DNA from: Mycteria americana
Lineage: Eukaryota; Chordata; Aves; Ciconiiformes; Ciconiidae
Assembly (NCBI RefSeq): GCF_035582795.1
Contig: NC_134367.1
Location: 108,920,062 to 108,984,061 of the forward strand
Reading direction: 5' to 3'
Length of the DNA: 64,000 nucleotides
A model generated the notes under the pieces. That model worked only from the letters and a program-made list of their open reading frames with translations. It was not told the origin of the DNA and made no database searches. Below are positions 38,241 to 52,500 of this stretch, piece by piece. Position numbers and translations under genes: made by a program. The stretch's first letter is position 1; each line of letters begins with the position of its first letter.

Positions 38241-38290
38241 AGCTAAGCTCCTTTGTCGATGTCACTGTTCTCTGCATCTCTCTATGGGCT

Positions 38291-41200
38291 CCCCATACTC
38301 CATCGTGTCAAGACAGTGACTAACATTCCATTTCAGGTCCTTTTGCGACTGTCTCTCACACGTTTTGTCTGTTTCTGCTTCTGCTCAACAAAATCCAATG
38401 AAGTAACTCACCCAGCTTGCATCAACATGGTTCAGACATGATAAATGTTCAAGACTATTTCCCAAAAACAGTAAATATGTCTATACAGCAGTTGATGGGC
38501 AGGCATGAAGTTTAGGAGCACAGCATGCTCCTAAACCTGTCCACTTCTGTCCGCGTGCTGACTTGCAGACAGCCTGTGAACTGCCGGTATGGGTACTGTG
38601 AAAGCTGTGTATGAGAGTGGAGGGGTAGACAAATTGATTAAATGAACCATTAAAGACAGTTTCTTCAAGATGGGATTGTGGTGCATTGACAGGGTGGTGG
38701 CAAGGAAACATATGTTAAGTGTTACTGTTCTGTGGTTAGTGTTCTGTTTTATCTTCACATTTCTGAGATGCCAATAAGCAATAATATCCAACTTCTTTGC
38801 TGTCACTGAATTCACACCCACACCGACTCCACTGCCACCCTAAAACATGACATTCTCAATTAAAATATATTTCTGTAAGAGCTCAGTGATTAAAAAAAAA
38901 AATCTTCCCTAAAAATGAGAGATCATAACTCATTCCTACCATTAATAAGTGAAATTTTCAGTTTGATGGTTGCATAAGCATAGGAAGAAAACAAAATTCA
39001 GGCTCAATCTTATGTGAATACTTCATTATTCAAAGCTGTTATTGTCTGGAGAGATGAGCACAGAGAGTGTGGGTAATGAAAACAAATTTTATAAATATCA
39101 TTGCAGTTGTAGCTGTACTGAAACATACGTTGTCATCACAATCTCATCTGTTCAGTTTGTGTTTAAACTGGGGCAAACTCCTTGCTGACTTACACTTGGA
39201 GTTATGAGATTTGCAGATGGTGTGAATCACCAGAGAATGCAACCAGTATTTTTATAAACCTTTAGTTTTATTAGGTGGATAACACCCACAAGTACACCTC
39301 TATCAACAGAAAAAAGCATGGCTAGGCCAGTGGCAGAACAAACTTCCTGTAATGTTTTGCAATGTGGAATCACAGGGAAAATTCCCCAAGTCAGAAGATA
39401 GTTCAATATCCATTGCTCATTCAATCCCTGGCCCCTTTCTGCAGTAATGAGACAAATTATTGCTAAACATGATGCTTTTTTCTTCTGATACAGGTTTGCA
39501 AATAAACAGATAACTTGTTTTTTTCTTGGAGTTCCTAAATGGATATCAAATGGTCCTTATTCTCTTTCTATGAAGCTCTGTACAACATTAATATTTACTA
39601 ATAGAAATAAATTTCTCCTCTGTGTAAGATCAGTCCCTGGCACATGTTTCCAAAATGCTATCTGCTTAGCTATCTGTTTAGCTTCATAACTAGAGGCTAG
39701 TCATTTTTCTTTGGAAGGTTTTTAATTGTGTGGCCTTTGGAGAGATGAGGTCGCTGATGTCCACGCGTATGTATGTTTTGTGGTCTTAATTGCCACCCTG
39801 GATCGAATTAGATTGGATAACTAAAAGATACTGAACGGTTTATAACATACATTCATTTACAAAGGTGAAAATATGGCAATTCATATGGTGAAGTGCCCTG
39901 ACTGGGCACTATTGCATTGTTTTATTCTCTAACTATTACATTGTTTGCCTCCAAATGAACTACTCTGTCAAGTTGCTGATAAGTGTGGCAATTTCAGAGG
40001 TGAAACAGACCTTGAGCATACCCGAATGCTGTTCCAAAGCATTCAGCAACTCCCATAGGCTGATGTAGGGGAAGCAGGTAGCTGTACTGCATCCAGCTGA
40101 AATGTAAACGGGCAGAAGATTGTTTCTCTAGAGTATGGCTGGAACACTGCACCTCCTGTGAAAGCATTGTGAAATACTTAATGGAGGCAAGTCGTTACTT
40201 ACTTGTTTTTTGTAGGGAAAAATGGCAACTCTGGCCAGACATGCCCTAGGGCATTAAGCTGCTACACAAGGCTAGTTACAATTGAAAGAGGAAGATGTTT
40301 CCTAATTAAGTAAACCATGCTGCAGCACAACCCAGCCTTATTCTCAGTAATACAATATAATTTGTTGCACAGTTATGTAGTGTATTGTGAGCAACCGCCG
40401 ATCTTAAGAAGCTACAGCTTTGTTTCCATTGTTTCTCATTTGCAGTTTTAGAATTAGGACACACAGCACTGTGCAATTAAAAAAAAAAAAACCAAAAAAC
40501 ATGCCTCCAAAAAACTTTGGGAGTTTCTTTATATTCCTTCTAATTGTGAGCCTGCCTAATATTACAGTTTCAAGCTTTTCACTGTGACTGAGAAATAGGA
40601 ATGTGCTTTTTCATAAATTAAAATAGATATCTTCATGTCATCACTGGATTTGTATTCCTGAGGATTTAACAAGAGATAAACTATTATGGATAATATAATA
40701 AACTTCTATTAAATAGAGACAGTTCTATGAAATAAAATATTAAGAATTGAGGAAGATTTATTTCTGTCAGCCTTCTTCCAGAGAGACACTGAAACTTTTA
40801 CTGAAGAAATTTTCCTCCAATCCTGTGTGCTTGATACCAGACCTCAATCTGTTTCTTGCAGGTGTAGCAGGAATGTCTCTTAATATTGTAATAAGTTGCA
40901 TGTGTCCCAAAAGGTTTGTCTGTGAGACTACTGTATTTACACTTACTGATTCCATGAAAACAGTGTACTTAATACTATCAGATTTGTTTCAATGCACTTA
41001 GATATAATGCAAGCATAATGTAAAATAAATTGTGTGCCAGCAAATAAAGAGTAGGAGTTTGACTACAGAGTTGGGAATGCTGGTGAAAAAAAGAGAAAGC
41101 AAAAAATTAGGAAATCTAAATGTGTAGTATATTTGAGGCTAATCTCTTTTCCAAACTGTCATTTAGGATTTCTTCAAGGCTTAGCTGCATTAGTTAAGGT

Positions 41201-43456
41201 TAGCTCAACAGAGCCCTGCCTTAATGGTTCTGTTTTTCAGAGCAATCTAGTTCTTCTTCACCTAAACACGCTCCAGGGTTATAATCTTATCTCTGTGTTC
41301 AGTGAATCTTTAGAGGCGTTCCTGGACTTCTTGAAGGGGGTCCATCTTATGTTTCCAGTATTTGGGTTCCTTGTGGTGTTGTCTCGGACCAGTCCTTCCT
41401 CACAGCATGAACTGGATCTTATACTGGCTGTCATTTCATGATTATCTCAAACCCCTGGTTGCTGTTACTGACTACCAAAAGGAAGAGCACAGCACATTCA
41501 CTCTTTTTTTTTTTTTTCCCCCTCAAGGAAATTTCAGCTCATCTCTACATTTACAACAGAAAAAAAGCTGTTACCACTGTACATTATTAAAAACAGTTGT
41601 CACTCAAAGCTCATAACAGTTTTCTATCTTAAAGCTACATCTGTAAGTACCAGTGCAGTGAGGCAAAAAGAATTTAAGGGAGATGCACAGGATCCCAAAG
41701 TAAATCAGTGGCACAGCCATGAACAGAGGGAGCTCTCTTACCTGTTACAGGGCCATCCTTCCCCTTTTCTGTCAATGCTGTCAGTGCTGATGTTGATACC
41801 CGATTACAAACAGAAGCGTGTGCGTCTGACTTGCATGGTTGTTACCCTCTTACCAGTTGGCCCAGCTTGAGAATATGAAGACCTGTTCAAGAAGTATTAA
41901 ATATAGAGGTGTCGTAAGCCTTATTCTTCACAATTGTACTCCGACCCTCTCACAGTTTCTGTTATTTGCTCTTTTGCCTTAGTCTAAACATCCGTTGCAG
42001 ATCTAATTCCGAACTTGTAGAGATACTGCATCCATGGGGAAAAATGCTTCACTTATAATCACGTTTTATAGTTCCCTTTGTGGTTTATTCTGGCACTTTG
42101 ACTTGTCATAGTTGAATAAATTGAATTCTGTAGAGTGCTCTTGTAAAATGCCACACTTTTGATTTTAAATGTGCTTCAGTGTGATGAATGCAGCATTAGA
42201 GTAGGATGCAAAGTAATGCTTAGATTTGTGGATTGTAGCTCTAGGTTTTATTCTCAAGCCTCTCACCAGATTATTATATGAATCGTAGATATGTAATTTT
42301 CAGGATTTCTGCTCCTGCATTCCATACCTGTAAAATTAGCGTCTTCTATGTATACAGCAGGTCTGTGTTGACACCCAGTTGGTTATTTTTTGAGCAGCTA
42401 GGCAGCAGGCATGCTGTGACATGTCATAGAATGGTTGTTCCACTCATATACTAATTACCCAACTGCTACCTTGTACTTCCATCATCTTTTTATTGAGAAC
42501 AAATACTTTCCTGGGTTGTAAATTGTCTAAAAAGAAATCATTGTTTTAACGTATGTTTATGTGGTGCCTGTCATAGTGAGCTTTCATTCTTTGGGTGAAG
42601 CAAGCAGAAGAAAAGGTATTACTAGAACACAAACATAAAACAAAGGTAAGAACGTGCTTTGAGATCTTTGAATGAAATATGCTGAGGGTTATTACAGCTG
42701 TTTTCTTTCCAAGAAAACATTATCAAGCATTATTATTTTTATGGGCACTTTCATCTGCTGTGCTTTAAAAGCATGCAGTAATCACCAGTGTGTCTGAATC
42801 CATCAGTTAGTGGAGGAAACTGAAGGACATGAGCAAAAGGCATGTCTGCGTTAATGACGTCCGAGGTAAAGGTTCTAAAACCTGCCAGAATTTAGGAAGG
42901 GCATGTTTTGCTCTGGAGTAGTTTACCTTTTGAGGAGTTTGCTTGATAATGAATAGCAGCTTAATAATAACTAAGCTGATACTAATTCAGAATTAATATC
43001 TGAAGTAGGTTTAACAACTAATAAAAAGGGGCTGTTGTGTGTGTATTAAATCTGGTATAGCATACCTGATGCATCTCTGTGTTTTAGGCTGCTAATGACT
43101 TTTTCCATCAAGTCTGGAGATGCCTTTGTTTGTGAAATAGTTTTATGTCATTTGGAAGTTTGAGAAAAAAATTGTAGCTGATATGAGGGAAGAAATGTGG
43201 AAAGCAACAATGCTGAAAATGCTATAGATATGATTTTACAGAGTGACAGATTAATGGGTTCTAGGTGTCATATGTAGGAGTATCCCATGTTTTATTTTAA
43301 CTAGTTAGTTCTTAAAGGAGTATATCGGGGAAGCTAGTTTCCCGTATTTTCTCTGGAAAGGGAGGAAGGGAGGCAATGCATCTAACTAGTCCCTAAAGGA
43401 AAAATAAGTGTTTGAATGAGCATTCATTACAATATTTGAAAAAAATTGTTTTTCAG
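38291..43456. other. Intron 1, 3' portion
   Basis: AT-rich intronic sequence ending at the exon 2 acceptor. A poly-A run lies near 40479-40491 and a poly-T/poly-C tract near 41503-41522. No exon or transposon beyond the CR1 was recognised. Confidence 0.55.
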
Positions 43457-43525
43457 ATAATCGCCTTTGATGAACTTCGGACAGACTTCAAAAGCCCAAT
43501 AGATCAGTGCAACCCAGTCCACGCA
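43457..43525 (+). CDS. CNIH3: CNIH3 coding exon 2 (residues 28-50)
   Basis: The exon follows TTTTTCAG and ends GCA|GTGAGT, with phase 0 at both ends and 69 nt. It encodes [20 protein letters not shown] then VHA, the highly conserved cornichon segment just after the first membrane helix, on the cytosolic side. [12 protein letters not shown] matches CNIH3; CNIH2 has KNPIDQGNPARA as I recall it. The phase and residues follow directly from exon 1 (...FFAIWH + IIAFDEL...). Confidence 0.97.
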
Positions 43526-46476
43526 GTGAGTACAACCAGTGGCTTGCTAAGCAACAACTACTAAAGAAAGGGAGATGCACTGGGCTGTCAGTGAAAGTAT
43601 GAGTGTGAAAATTAATGTAGAATCTGTTGTGAAGTCAACTGTAGTTTGGAAAATTGATTTATTGGGCCAGTCTTAAGAAACCAGATGGCGACTCTTTATG
43701 CTAATAGCTTTTCTTTTTGCTTAAGGAGGCAGGAAAATAATGTGGAAGTTCAAAAACTGAACGATGTATAATGCGATGCTAATGCTTTCTTTTTATCTTT
43801 TCATTCTGTGGCACAAGTTTTCCTTTTTGAAATCATTTGCTTTCTCTGCGTTCAAGCATGGGATGACCACCTTCTCCCATACTGTCTGTATCAATGAGTC
43901 AAAAGCTTGAAGGGATTTGATAAGTGCATTCCTAGACCTCTCTGTCCCATGGCAGGGCCCTGAATTCTCCTGTGCTTTAAGAGTAAATAACACATTCTGC
44001 TGCATCTGCTATGGAAAAGGTTAAATATCACCCTGGGACTGTAAACTCAGTTTTACCTAATGAACCAAAATGCAACCCAGATTTAAGCATATGAAAATTC
44101 CTCTGTTAATTAAAGCTGTAATCTAGGGTGATTTAGCTGACTATAGTTAAAAATGCATCAGATTTGTACCACCAGAACTGAGAGCAGAACTTGGCTCCCT
44201 GTCATCTCACTGGGAATTACAATTATTATGACAGGTGCTGAATTTGATCTCTACAGAGTATCAAGTTATTGAATTGCCTACAAATGATAACCGGATTCAG
44301 TAGCTAGTACTTTGCCATTTAAGCTTGTTTCATAACTCAGCAGAGGATTTGCGGTACTGCTTAGACCACTAATGATTTTAACCGTAATCTTTACGTGAAT
44401 CTTTGAGTAAGACTTGTTTACTGTTCACTAACACATAAGCAAAGAATGAGAACAGAAGAAAGAAATTATATGAAGAAATCCTATAGAGGACTTCAATGGA
44501 AGTAATATGGTTTTGAATTTACTGGAAGTAATCTGATTTTGAATTCACTTTATCAGTTTTTACGTCCCATCTTGAGAACTGCACACAAGAAATGTGTATT
44601 ATCTGTACCAAATTCCAGTAATTTGTTCTTCCTAAAACTTGTAAGATGCTCCATGGAGATAATTGCCTTTTATTTTATAATGGTAATGGAATTGGTCTCC
44701 AGGATAAAAAAAGTTAATAAGTCCCTGTTTCAATCATATTAGTGGTGTAATCAAAAAGATAATTGTAGAGTTTCCAGTAAAACACAACAAAGTATTCTGT
44801 GATCAGTTGACATATTTAACTCTCTTCTATGAAACTTTCTGTGATAACTCAAGCAATAATCTCAGATTGCTTTCTTCTGCACAGTATACATGTTGATGCC
44901 TTTTATATTGACATAAAAGGAAGATTTTTAGCGGGTGTTTCTTATTTCTTATATCTTTGGCCAAGTGTATTTTCATCTTTCCCTATGCATAGTTGCTCAT
45001 GCCCATATTCCATTTATTTGGTGGGGTAGTTTTCTTTATTGCACTATAAGAACGTCTGATGTTTACTCATGTATCTTCCACAATGTTTTCAAGACAGAGG
45101 GTAGAGCCTTTTTGTCAAGGCTGAATTAGGGAGAAATCAGAGGCAAAACCAATGGCAGTACTGAGAATTTAATTCAAATTTTCTGGTTCACACGCTATTA
45201 CCTACAGTTCAAAGACAGACTTCCTACTTCTCCAAGGCCAGCTGCAGTTAGGCATCTGTCTTCTAAAGGGAATTGAGAGGATTATCTTTCCCTCTCCACT
45301 TACCTCCTACTAAAGGCAAAAAAGCTTTCTGCAGCTTCACAGGCACGTCCACACATGTCCATTCTCATGTTTGCAACCGTGAGCCTAAAATATCTGAAAC
45401 TCTTTTAGATCACAGACACCAGAGAGAGGCACAATATTTATCTGGTGCCTATCAAGCTTCCACTGTCTCACTGTCTCTCCAAAATGATCCTTTTTTAAAA
45501 AATGGCTTAAACTTGGGGACAGGAAAGGAAAAGAGACATTTCTTTGGAGAGTAGAAATACAACTCAAACTTGGAGCAAATTTAAAGCATTTGAAAAGCAA
45601 AAAGCTTAGGGAGAGTTGGCTTCTCATATTGGTATATTAAGTTACCTGTTTAAAAAAGGTCATTGTTCAGAATATTTTTTCCCATGTCTAAATGAAAATA
45701 TTACCAGATAGTCTTCTGAGGACAACAAAACCACTCTGCCTTCTGCAGTGTAACCAACAGTAGAATCTTTCACAGTAACTCCAGTGATGGGGTTATGCAG
45801 AGTGAAATCTGATTTTACTAGTGAATTTCTCATTATGGGCCATTTAAAAGAAAACCTGTCTTTGACTTGTCTTCTTTCTGTGAATCGAGCTTAGAGCATC
45901 TTTTGAGTCACAGTGCTTAATTACAGTGACTTTCTGTATTTATGAATGCATCTGTTGTTTAAAGTGGCATTTCTAAGACATTTCAGATATTCTTCACTAA
46001 TGGGTTAAATTCTAATATCACATGCTGCTCAGACACCCTCTTAGTGATAGAGGATGGGCTGCCATACCAACTTCATACTTGTTTTTCCCATTCAGAATTA
46101 TCTTGAAGCCAGTGGTTGGGTAACTGAAAATGCAAGACCAAGTCTCTGTGGTATAGATTGGCACCATTGGATAGAGCCACAAATGCTGACTTAAAAGAAG
46201 TTGCAGCCTCTGGCTCAAGGCTAAGAGAGACTTGAATCCCCAGTTTAATCGTTACACCCAGTAACAGATGAACAAAAGCTTATTGGGACTTTGAAATGGG
46301 TAAATCATTTGGCTTGCAAGCAGTAGGTAAGAAGTGAATACTGTTGTTTCAGATGAACAACATGTGTTGCTTCCCTGCAGCCATTAATTATGATCTTGAC
46401 CCATTGTAATTGTAACATATTGTCTTTAATTTATAACACCAGCTAATCTACCTTTTTCCCACTTTCTTCTTGACAG
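43526..46476 (+). other. CNIH3: CNIH3 intron 2 (2951 bp)
   Basis: Bounded by GTGAGT and CTTCTTGACAG, in phase 0. It contains a 26-bp tandem duplication (44497-44548) and otherwise AT-rich sequence. No other gene was seen. Confidence 0.93.
44497..44548. repeat. 26-bp tandem duplication
   Basis: tggaagtaatatggttttga (plus 6 more bases, 44497-44522) is repeated as tggaagtaatctgattttga (plus 6 more, 44523-44548) with three substitutions. It is a small slippage duplication within intron 2. Confidence 0.88.
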
Positions 46477-46524
46477 AGAGAGCGGCTGAGAAATATTGAG
46501 CGTATTTGCTTTCTCCTGCGAAAG
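46477..46524 (+). CDS. CNIH3: CNIH3 coding exon 3 (residues 51-66), CNIH2/3 insert
   Basis: A 48-nt micro-exon after TTCTTGACAG and before AAG|GTGAGC, phase 0 at both ends. It encodes RERLRNIERICFLLRK. CNIH1 and yeast Erv14 lack this stretch; CNIH2 and CNIH3 carry it, and published work links the CNIH2/3-specific region to AMPA-receptor modulation. The basic, amphipathic sequence fits a cytosolic helix before the second membrane segment. FLLRK, not CLLRK, favours CNIH3 over CNIH2. Because the exon is frame-neutral, skipping it would give a CNIH1-like layout. Confidence 0.97.
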
Positions 46525-49500
46525 GTGAGCATAAACTAGCCTAGAATTTGTGATGCTTATGAAAATTAAAGCTGTCAAGTGGTGATTTGCATTCATTTGC
46601 TCTTTGAATGATCCTCACACTCCATTGATGAAAGGCTGGATTCTACTGCAGAAGTGGAAGTCATGATGACCTTGTAAGGACAGAGTAAGACAAATTATAA
46701 AAGGTTAACATAATAGAGGATTTCTGGATAAGAACTGAAACTTCAGAACATCAGCCCATTCTTTTTGGAAAATGTTTTTCAAAGGCAGTAAATCATTTTG
46801 CAGTTGCAGCTTGAGGTGCTTTTATAGCCCTATCACCTGATGATATTGCTGGAGTACAGGCGTTAGAACAGTGGCTTGCTATTTGATAAACTAAACATTT
46901 TATTAGCTACATATTTAATATTTAAGTTTTTTAATTGGCTGAATAGAAAAGTTGATATAGTATTTATTTTAACTTGACACAAGAGAGATGCCGAATGCCT
47001 CAGTTTCTGAGCGATTTGAAGGAGCTGATAAATTGTAGTATTGATACATTCATGGGTTACTCATCTGTAGCTTGAAAGAGGGTTTTCATAAATACTCATT
47101 GTTCTCCTGACTCTGTCCCACTGATGTAAAAATAATCATAGTTCCAAACTATTTTATTCTATATATTCAAGTTTCTATAAATTGCCTTCAGCAGAGTAGT
47201 AATGGAGCCACCTGCATTTTTGCAAGTTATTCTGCATTTTTGCTTAGAAAGGTTATCACTGAAGTGTGGACTGCTGACTGCATCCTTATCAACCTAAGAA
47301 CTAAATTCAGATACGGTTTTAAGAAACTGCTGGCCTCGTCCTTAGAGTTTTTGGAAAAGCTAGTGCTAAGGATTATATTGGGTTGGGGTGATCAAAAGGG
47401 GTAACTGTGACTCCATGCAGAATCTATGAAGTGTCATTCTCTGATCAGTCAGAACCTGAGTTGTATCTGTTTGGCACCATTATGAGCATGTGACTGTTAA
47501 GAGCAACATTTAAGTACTTACTTAGCCTGTTTATGACACTAGGGATATGAAAATAAGAAAAAATACTTATCACCAATAGCTTTCCATTTTATCGAATAGG
47601 CAGCCAGCCAATTTCAAGCTGTGTCCTGGTTTCTTTGACATAAAGCAACTAGTGAGTGGTAATGTATTAATATATGTGAGCCCCATGGGAATGCCTTGCC
47701 TGCATCATTGTTTAATTTTTATTGAGCCTCAGCCTTACTGAAACAGCAAAATGGAGCATTTTGGCTAATTACAGACTCTGTATTCATAAGGGATTGGCTT
47801 GCTTCTGGTTCACTTAAACAGTTTATTAATTCAGCCTCTTCTTCAAAGTTCTTTGGGGACACGTTTGTTTTAATTGAGAGATTATATGCAAGAAGAGGAA
47901 GGTGCAATAACTACAGAGATTTGTAGTCTTCAAATCTGACAATCACTAAAAATAGCTTTAGTTTATGTACTATAAAGGATTCACTGTTGGGGAAAATTCT
48001 GGAAAAACAGTAAAGAATTGAGTGCCAGCTATATAGACACAGAAAAATAGCAGTTAGGTTGCTTTCAGCAAGCACTAAATTTATCCCTCATTATAACATT
48101 GTGTGGCTTTAGGTCTGTTTCTCTTTCTATGAAACAACAACATACCTGTTTTCCTATGTCTTGAAGTCAGATAATTGTTTTAAAGGGCTTTGAAAACAGT
48201 GATATCTTGCTATTTATGACACTAGAACTTAATGCTTAAGATCTGCTATAAATCTGTTTTTTAAAGAGGTTATAGGTGTGCTATAAAAATATGTTCAGTT
48301 TCATTATATCCTGGTTTTAGAAGGGGTTCTTGGGAATTATTAAATGGGCATACAGTATGTCATATACATCTGATCCCCATGGACAAAGAGTTTCTTAAGG
48401 ATGGATTTTCGGTTTTATCTCCAACATACTTGGAGAAGATTATTAGCAAACTGTTACCAGGTATGTGATGTGTCTCCAGATATTATGTAACTTATTTACA
48501 TTTTCCAAAATAGAATGGAGGATGTAGTTGTTCTGCAGCTGGGCATTTTCTGACGTTTGGTTTGGGGAAAATGTTTCTATATCATTAAAACAAGTAGGGA
48601 TCATGTGAAGTAGATATATGGTGCTGGCGTGTGTACGTGCATGTACACATAGGTCTGTGTTTTTATGGTGCTATAGAAGTAGAATTAGATCAGCCTAAGT
48701 TCTCTGGTTACTGGAGAATGACTGATTATGTCTAAAGAAGCTATGAACTTTGTATAGTCATGGTCAAATCTCTTCTATCCTGAAGTAATGAGAGGAAGGA
48801 CTTATTTTCTGAAGCTAGCACAAAGTGAGGTTCTCTCAGGATACAGGTATCTCATTTCATTCAGTGGTGTGTTTTCGGGGCTTTATAGTATATATTTATA
48901 TATGGGTTCACGTGTGTGTTCGTTAAACTGTTGAATGTCATACAAGTGTTACATGATTCACATAGGACATACACTAGTTTTGGCGAATGCTGTGGAGTTT
49001 GTATCTGTGCTCTCTCTTTTGCTAAATTGCGTTTGTTTCTCTACGGATGGGGTTACGTGACACGCTACAATGCTGTCCAGAGAAACACAAGCTAGTTGTG
49101 AATGAGCTGTCCTGAGCTAGTGAAGCAGTACAGTAAACAGCAGTACAGGCTTCTTGGGCTCATTAGCCCTGCTGAGGAGTGGGATAGGTGAGATGTGCCA
49201 TATAGGTCTACCATGATTTTTGTGATTAAATATTTTGGTGGGCTTATTAAAATGTATTCAGTTAATGATGACAGAAATATTACATAATTGTAATTGCAGT
49301 TGTATTTCAAGAAATCTACCTACCTGATTGATTCCTGTTGGATATACTTATTTTAGCACTAAGGACAATTAGGAATTTCCTAGATTAAAATACAGTCTAT
49401 TTCATTAATCAACCACTGTAATATTATTGCTTTACCTTTGAGGAAATTTAAATTAAGTTGTGATTAGGTTATGCATCGTAATTTTTTAATTAATCTGATA

Positions 49501-52500
49501 AATCCTTACTAAGGAGGAGAGTTGACTGAACTTGCTTCCTGCTCAGTGAACGTATTTCAGACTTCAGTTCGCTCATGCCAAACACTGCTGAACAATATAA
49601 GTGACCTTTCTCAAATTATCAGCAAATATTTGTTTTTAAACCCCATTAAGCTAAAGTAAGAGTGATTTATGAACAGCAAAACTGGAACTGGAACTTAACT
49701 GGGAGTGAATTGAGGTAGATAAAAGACAGACTTTGACTCATTTTCCTACTGTGGTGGAGCATTTTAGTTAAGTTAGGCATAAAATTCGTAAAACTGCAAG
49801 TGTAAGAAAATATTGTAGCAGAGTTCAATCCTTTTTCTTGATTTTATTTGGGGTTTTGTGGGTTTTTTTGCAAGTCCTGAAGGGATGATTGGAAGAGAGC
49901 AAATTCAGCAAGAAATCTAACCACAGGCAAGGTGACATTAATCTCAAAGATGTTCCAAATGAACTTGAACTGTCTTGAAAAATACAAACAAATAGGCAGA
50001 CAAAAAACCCTGCAGGGACAAATTTGAATAACCAAACTTAGCTGGTTCAGCACTGCAGTACTAGCAGTAGCAACACCAACAGTAGATCAGGAGCTGGGGT
50101 TTTAAAAAAAAGCCCCAAACCTCTTCAGCTAATCTTTTTTGAAGCAAGTTTTAATGTTTTAATTTGGAGGTTGGGGCTTGCCAGTGCTTCATCTGTTCTA
50201 GTACTTCTGTCAGTATGACTTCCAGTGGAGCTGGGTCTGTGGTAGTAGTGGTGGAAATTTATTCTGTACTCAATAGTTCTGGTGTTTACCAGATTCAGTT
50301 CTGGTTTTTACTACTCTGCAAAAATAAAATAAATCTATCTTTTATATTCCATAGTATATACCCTAATACACGTCACAGTTATGTTTTACTGTATATACAG
50401 GTTTTGGTAAATAACCAAAACCAATGTTACCTTAAAGAGCAATCACAGAAGACATTCCATTCAGACTGAGATACTAAAATGTAAAACCTAGTAAGCATAA
50501 TATATAATTCTAGACACCTGAGTGTCTGCATACAATTTTGTTTTGGTACGTTTCCATATTTAAATATTCTGTAAAAAATGTCAAAATTACTTACATGTTT
50601 GAAAGTAACAGTAATTCAGAGACATGACTAATCAGAAGCTTGAAGGGTTGTGGGTTAACACCACAGGTTCAACTGTAGACGGAGCATTCCAAGGAAGAAG
50701 ATAAGGCTTGGTCCTGTGTCTGTGTCATGCCTGTTTGTCAGTGTTGAATGCAGATACTCAAAGCTTGAAAAACTCGAAGCTTGAAAAAACCCCACAATAT
50801 GTTCAGTGAAACATTACTGAGCTCACCGGATCAGCTAACAGGGAACAAGTTAGCTTTTTAGCTTTTCCTTAATAGCAGATGAAAACAGTATTTTCTGAGT
50901 ATGGAAGTTCTTCTATTTTGCATGTAGATAAATATTATAGGAAGTCAGCATTTTTAAAAAGTAGCCCCGTCTTTCCTTGTTTATCTTTATTCAGCTGACA
51001 GTTTCTTCCCTGCGTATTTTATATGAAGGAGACTGACCAATGTGCACTAGAGTAATTGCCACATGAAATAAATTTTGTACTTGGACCTTGTTAGGTTCCA
51101 GACCTTCACCTACCAGTAGCTCCTACCATTCTCTGCATGCAGCAGCTACAGTGGACATACCCCTTTGGAGAATGTCAGGTGTCACAGTAGCTGATTTTCT
51201 TCTTGATAGTTTTGCTGGTTATTATGATGACCACTCCTTCCGTTGTTCTGCCTTCTAGTCACTGGCAAGCGTGAGATACTGTGACGGATTTTAAGTGTGT
51301 GTTTCTGGATATGTCAGCGGATTGCTTCATCATGGATTTAGGGTTTTATAGATGTGTGACATTCTTTTAACCAGTCTGCAGGCTGATAGTCATTAGCAGA
51401 GTACTTCTGTAAGCCTATAGCACGGTTCATTAAAACGCTTAATGTAAGGTTATATAAGCAAATTTAGCAAATGTGATGTATAATCACAAGGAATTTTTAA
51501 AGTGGTGTGTATCCATCCATATGTTAGAAGGAATAATACTTCCTTCCTGGGGTAGAAAAATTTCATAGGCAGAAACTACAGCAATAAGACAATTAGTTTG
51601 TTGCAGAACTGGGAATAGCAGCAATAGTTTTACCTTTTGTAGTGCTATACATTTTTTTACAACCTCAGTAAAGATGTTTTAATTCCTTATTTGGTTAGAC
51701 TTGACAGAAAAAGAAAATGTTGCAGCGTAGCCACACTAGAGGGGTTAGTCTGCAGGGTAAATGCATACCAGGTTTGTGGTACGCATTATGCATTATATTC
51801 AGCACCTCCTAAACATTAGTCAACATTTTGTCTTTGAAGTTTAGGTGCTTGTGTTATCTGAGAGGAAACCAGAATTTTTAGTCTAGTCAAAAGGTATTTT
51901 TGGACTGTGGAAATATTAGTGGTATTCCGCCTTGCAGGACAAAGAAGCTGATGTATCCAGAATTGTGATAAACTGCTGCTGTCACAAAGATCACAAAGGG
52001 AACAAAAAATGGCACCAAGTGACATTTTTCCCGTTAACAGTGATTGTTACAATGATGGGGCACATGAGCTTTGTCCCCTCTCATTAGAGACCAGAGAGTT
52101 CATCACTGTTCCTGGTTTCTCAGTATATGTTGTATTTCTTGATGTATCTAATGCTCTCTCTCTTCATACCTTATCGATATAATGAAACTGCTGAAGTTTT
52201 GACTAACCATCTGGGCAGCAGGAAAACTGTCAGGAGACCCTTCCTACTGAGTGACTGGGAGCATAAACCCTAACCAAGAGACAATGCAGATAACTTCTGA
52301 AGAATGAATATAGAATTATGGATACAGAAGACATACTGCAGGTACCCAGGTAGTTAGTCAATACTTTGTCTCCGTATGACTCAGTGCAATACAGAAGCTT
52401 GTACCCAAGCAGGCATTGCTGTGTATAAAACTATTTAAGTAAATACTATGTATTTTTAAAATTATTTTTATAATTTCAAATGCTCCTCCCTCTGCCGCCC

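Larger units (their letters stand above)
34038..38290 (-). mobile_element. Nearly full-length CR1 LINE
   Basis: The 3' end on + is catagaatcatagtttaggc, the reverse complement of the CR1 terminal octamer signal, preceded on the minus strand by a short 3' UTR. Going up the minus strand come ORF2 (reverse transcriptase, then endonuclease; 34120-36912) and ORF1 (37133-38240). At about 4.25 kb this is close to the roughly 4.5 kb of a complete CR1, whereas most avian copies are cut to a few hundred bases. The 5' edge is an estimate, because the 5' UTR cannot be recognised by eye. Both ORFs are broken, so it cannot move on its own. It lies antisense in CNIH3 intron 1. Confidence 0.95.
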
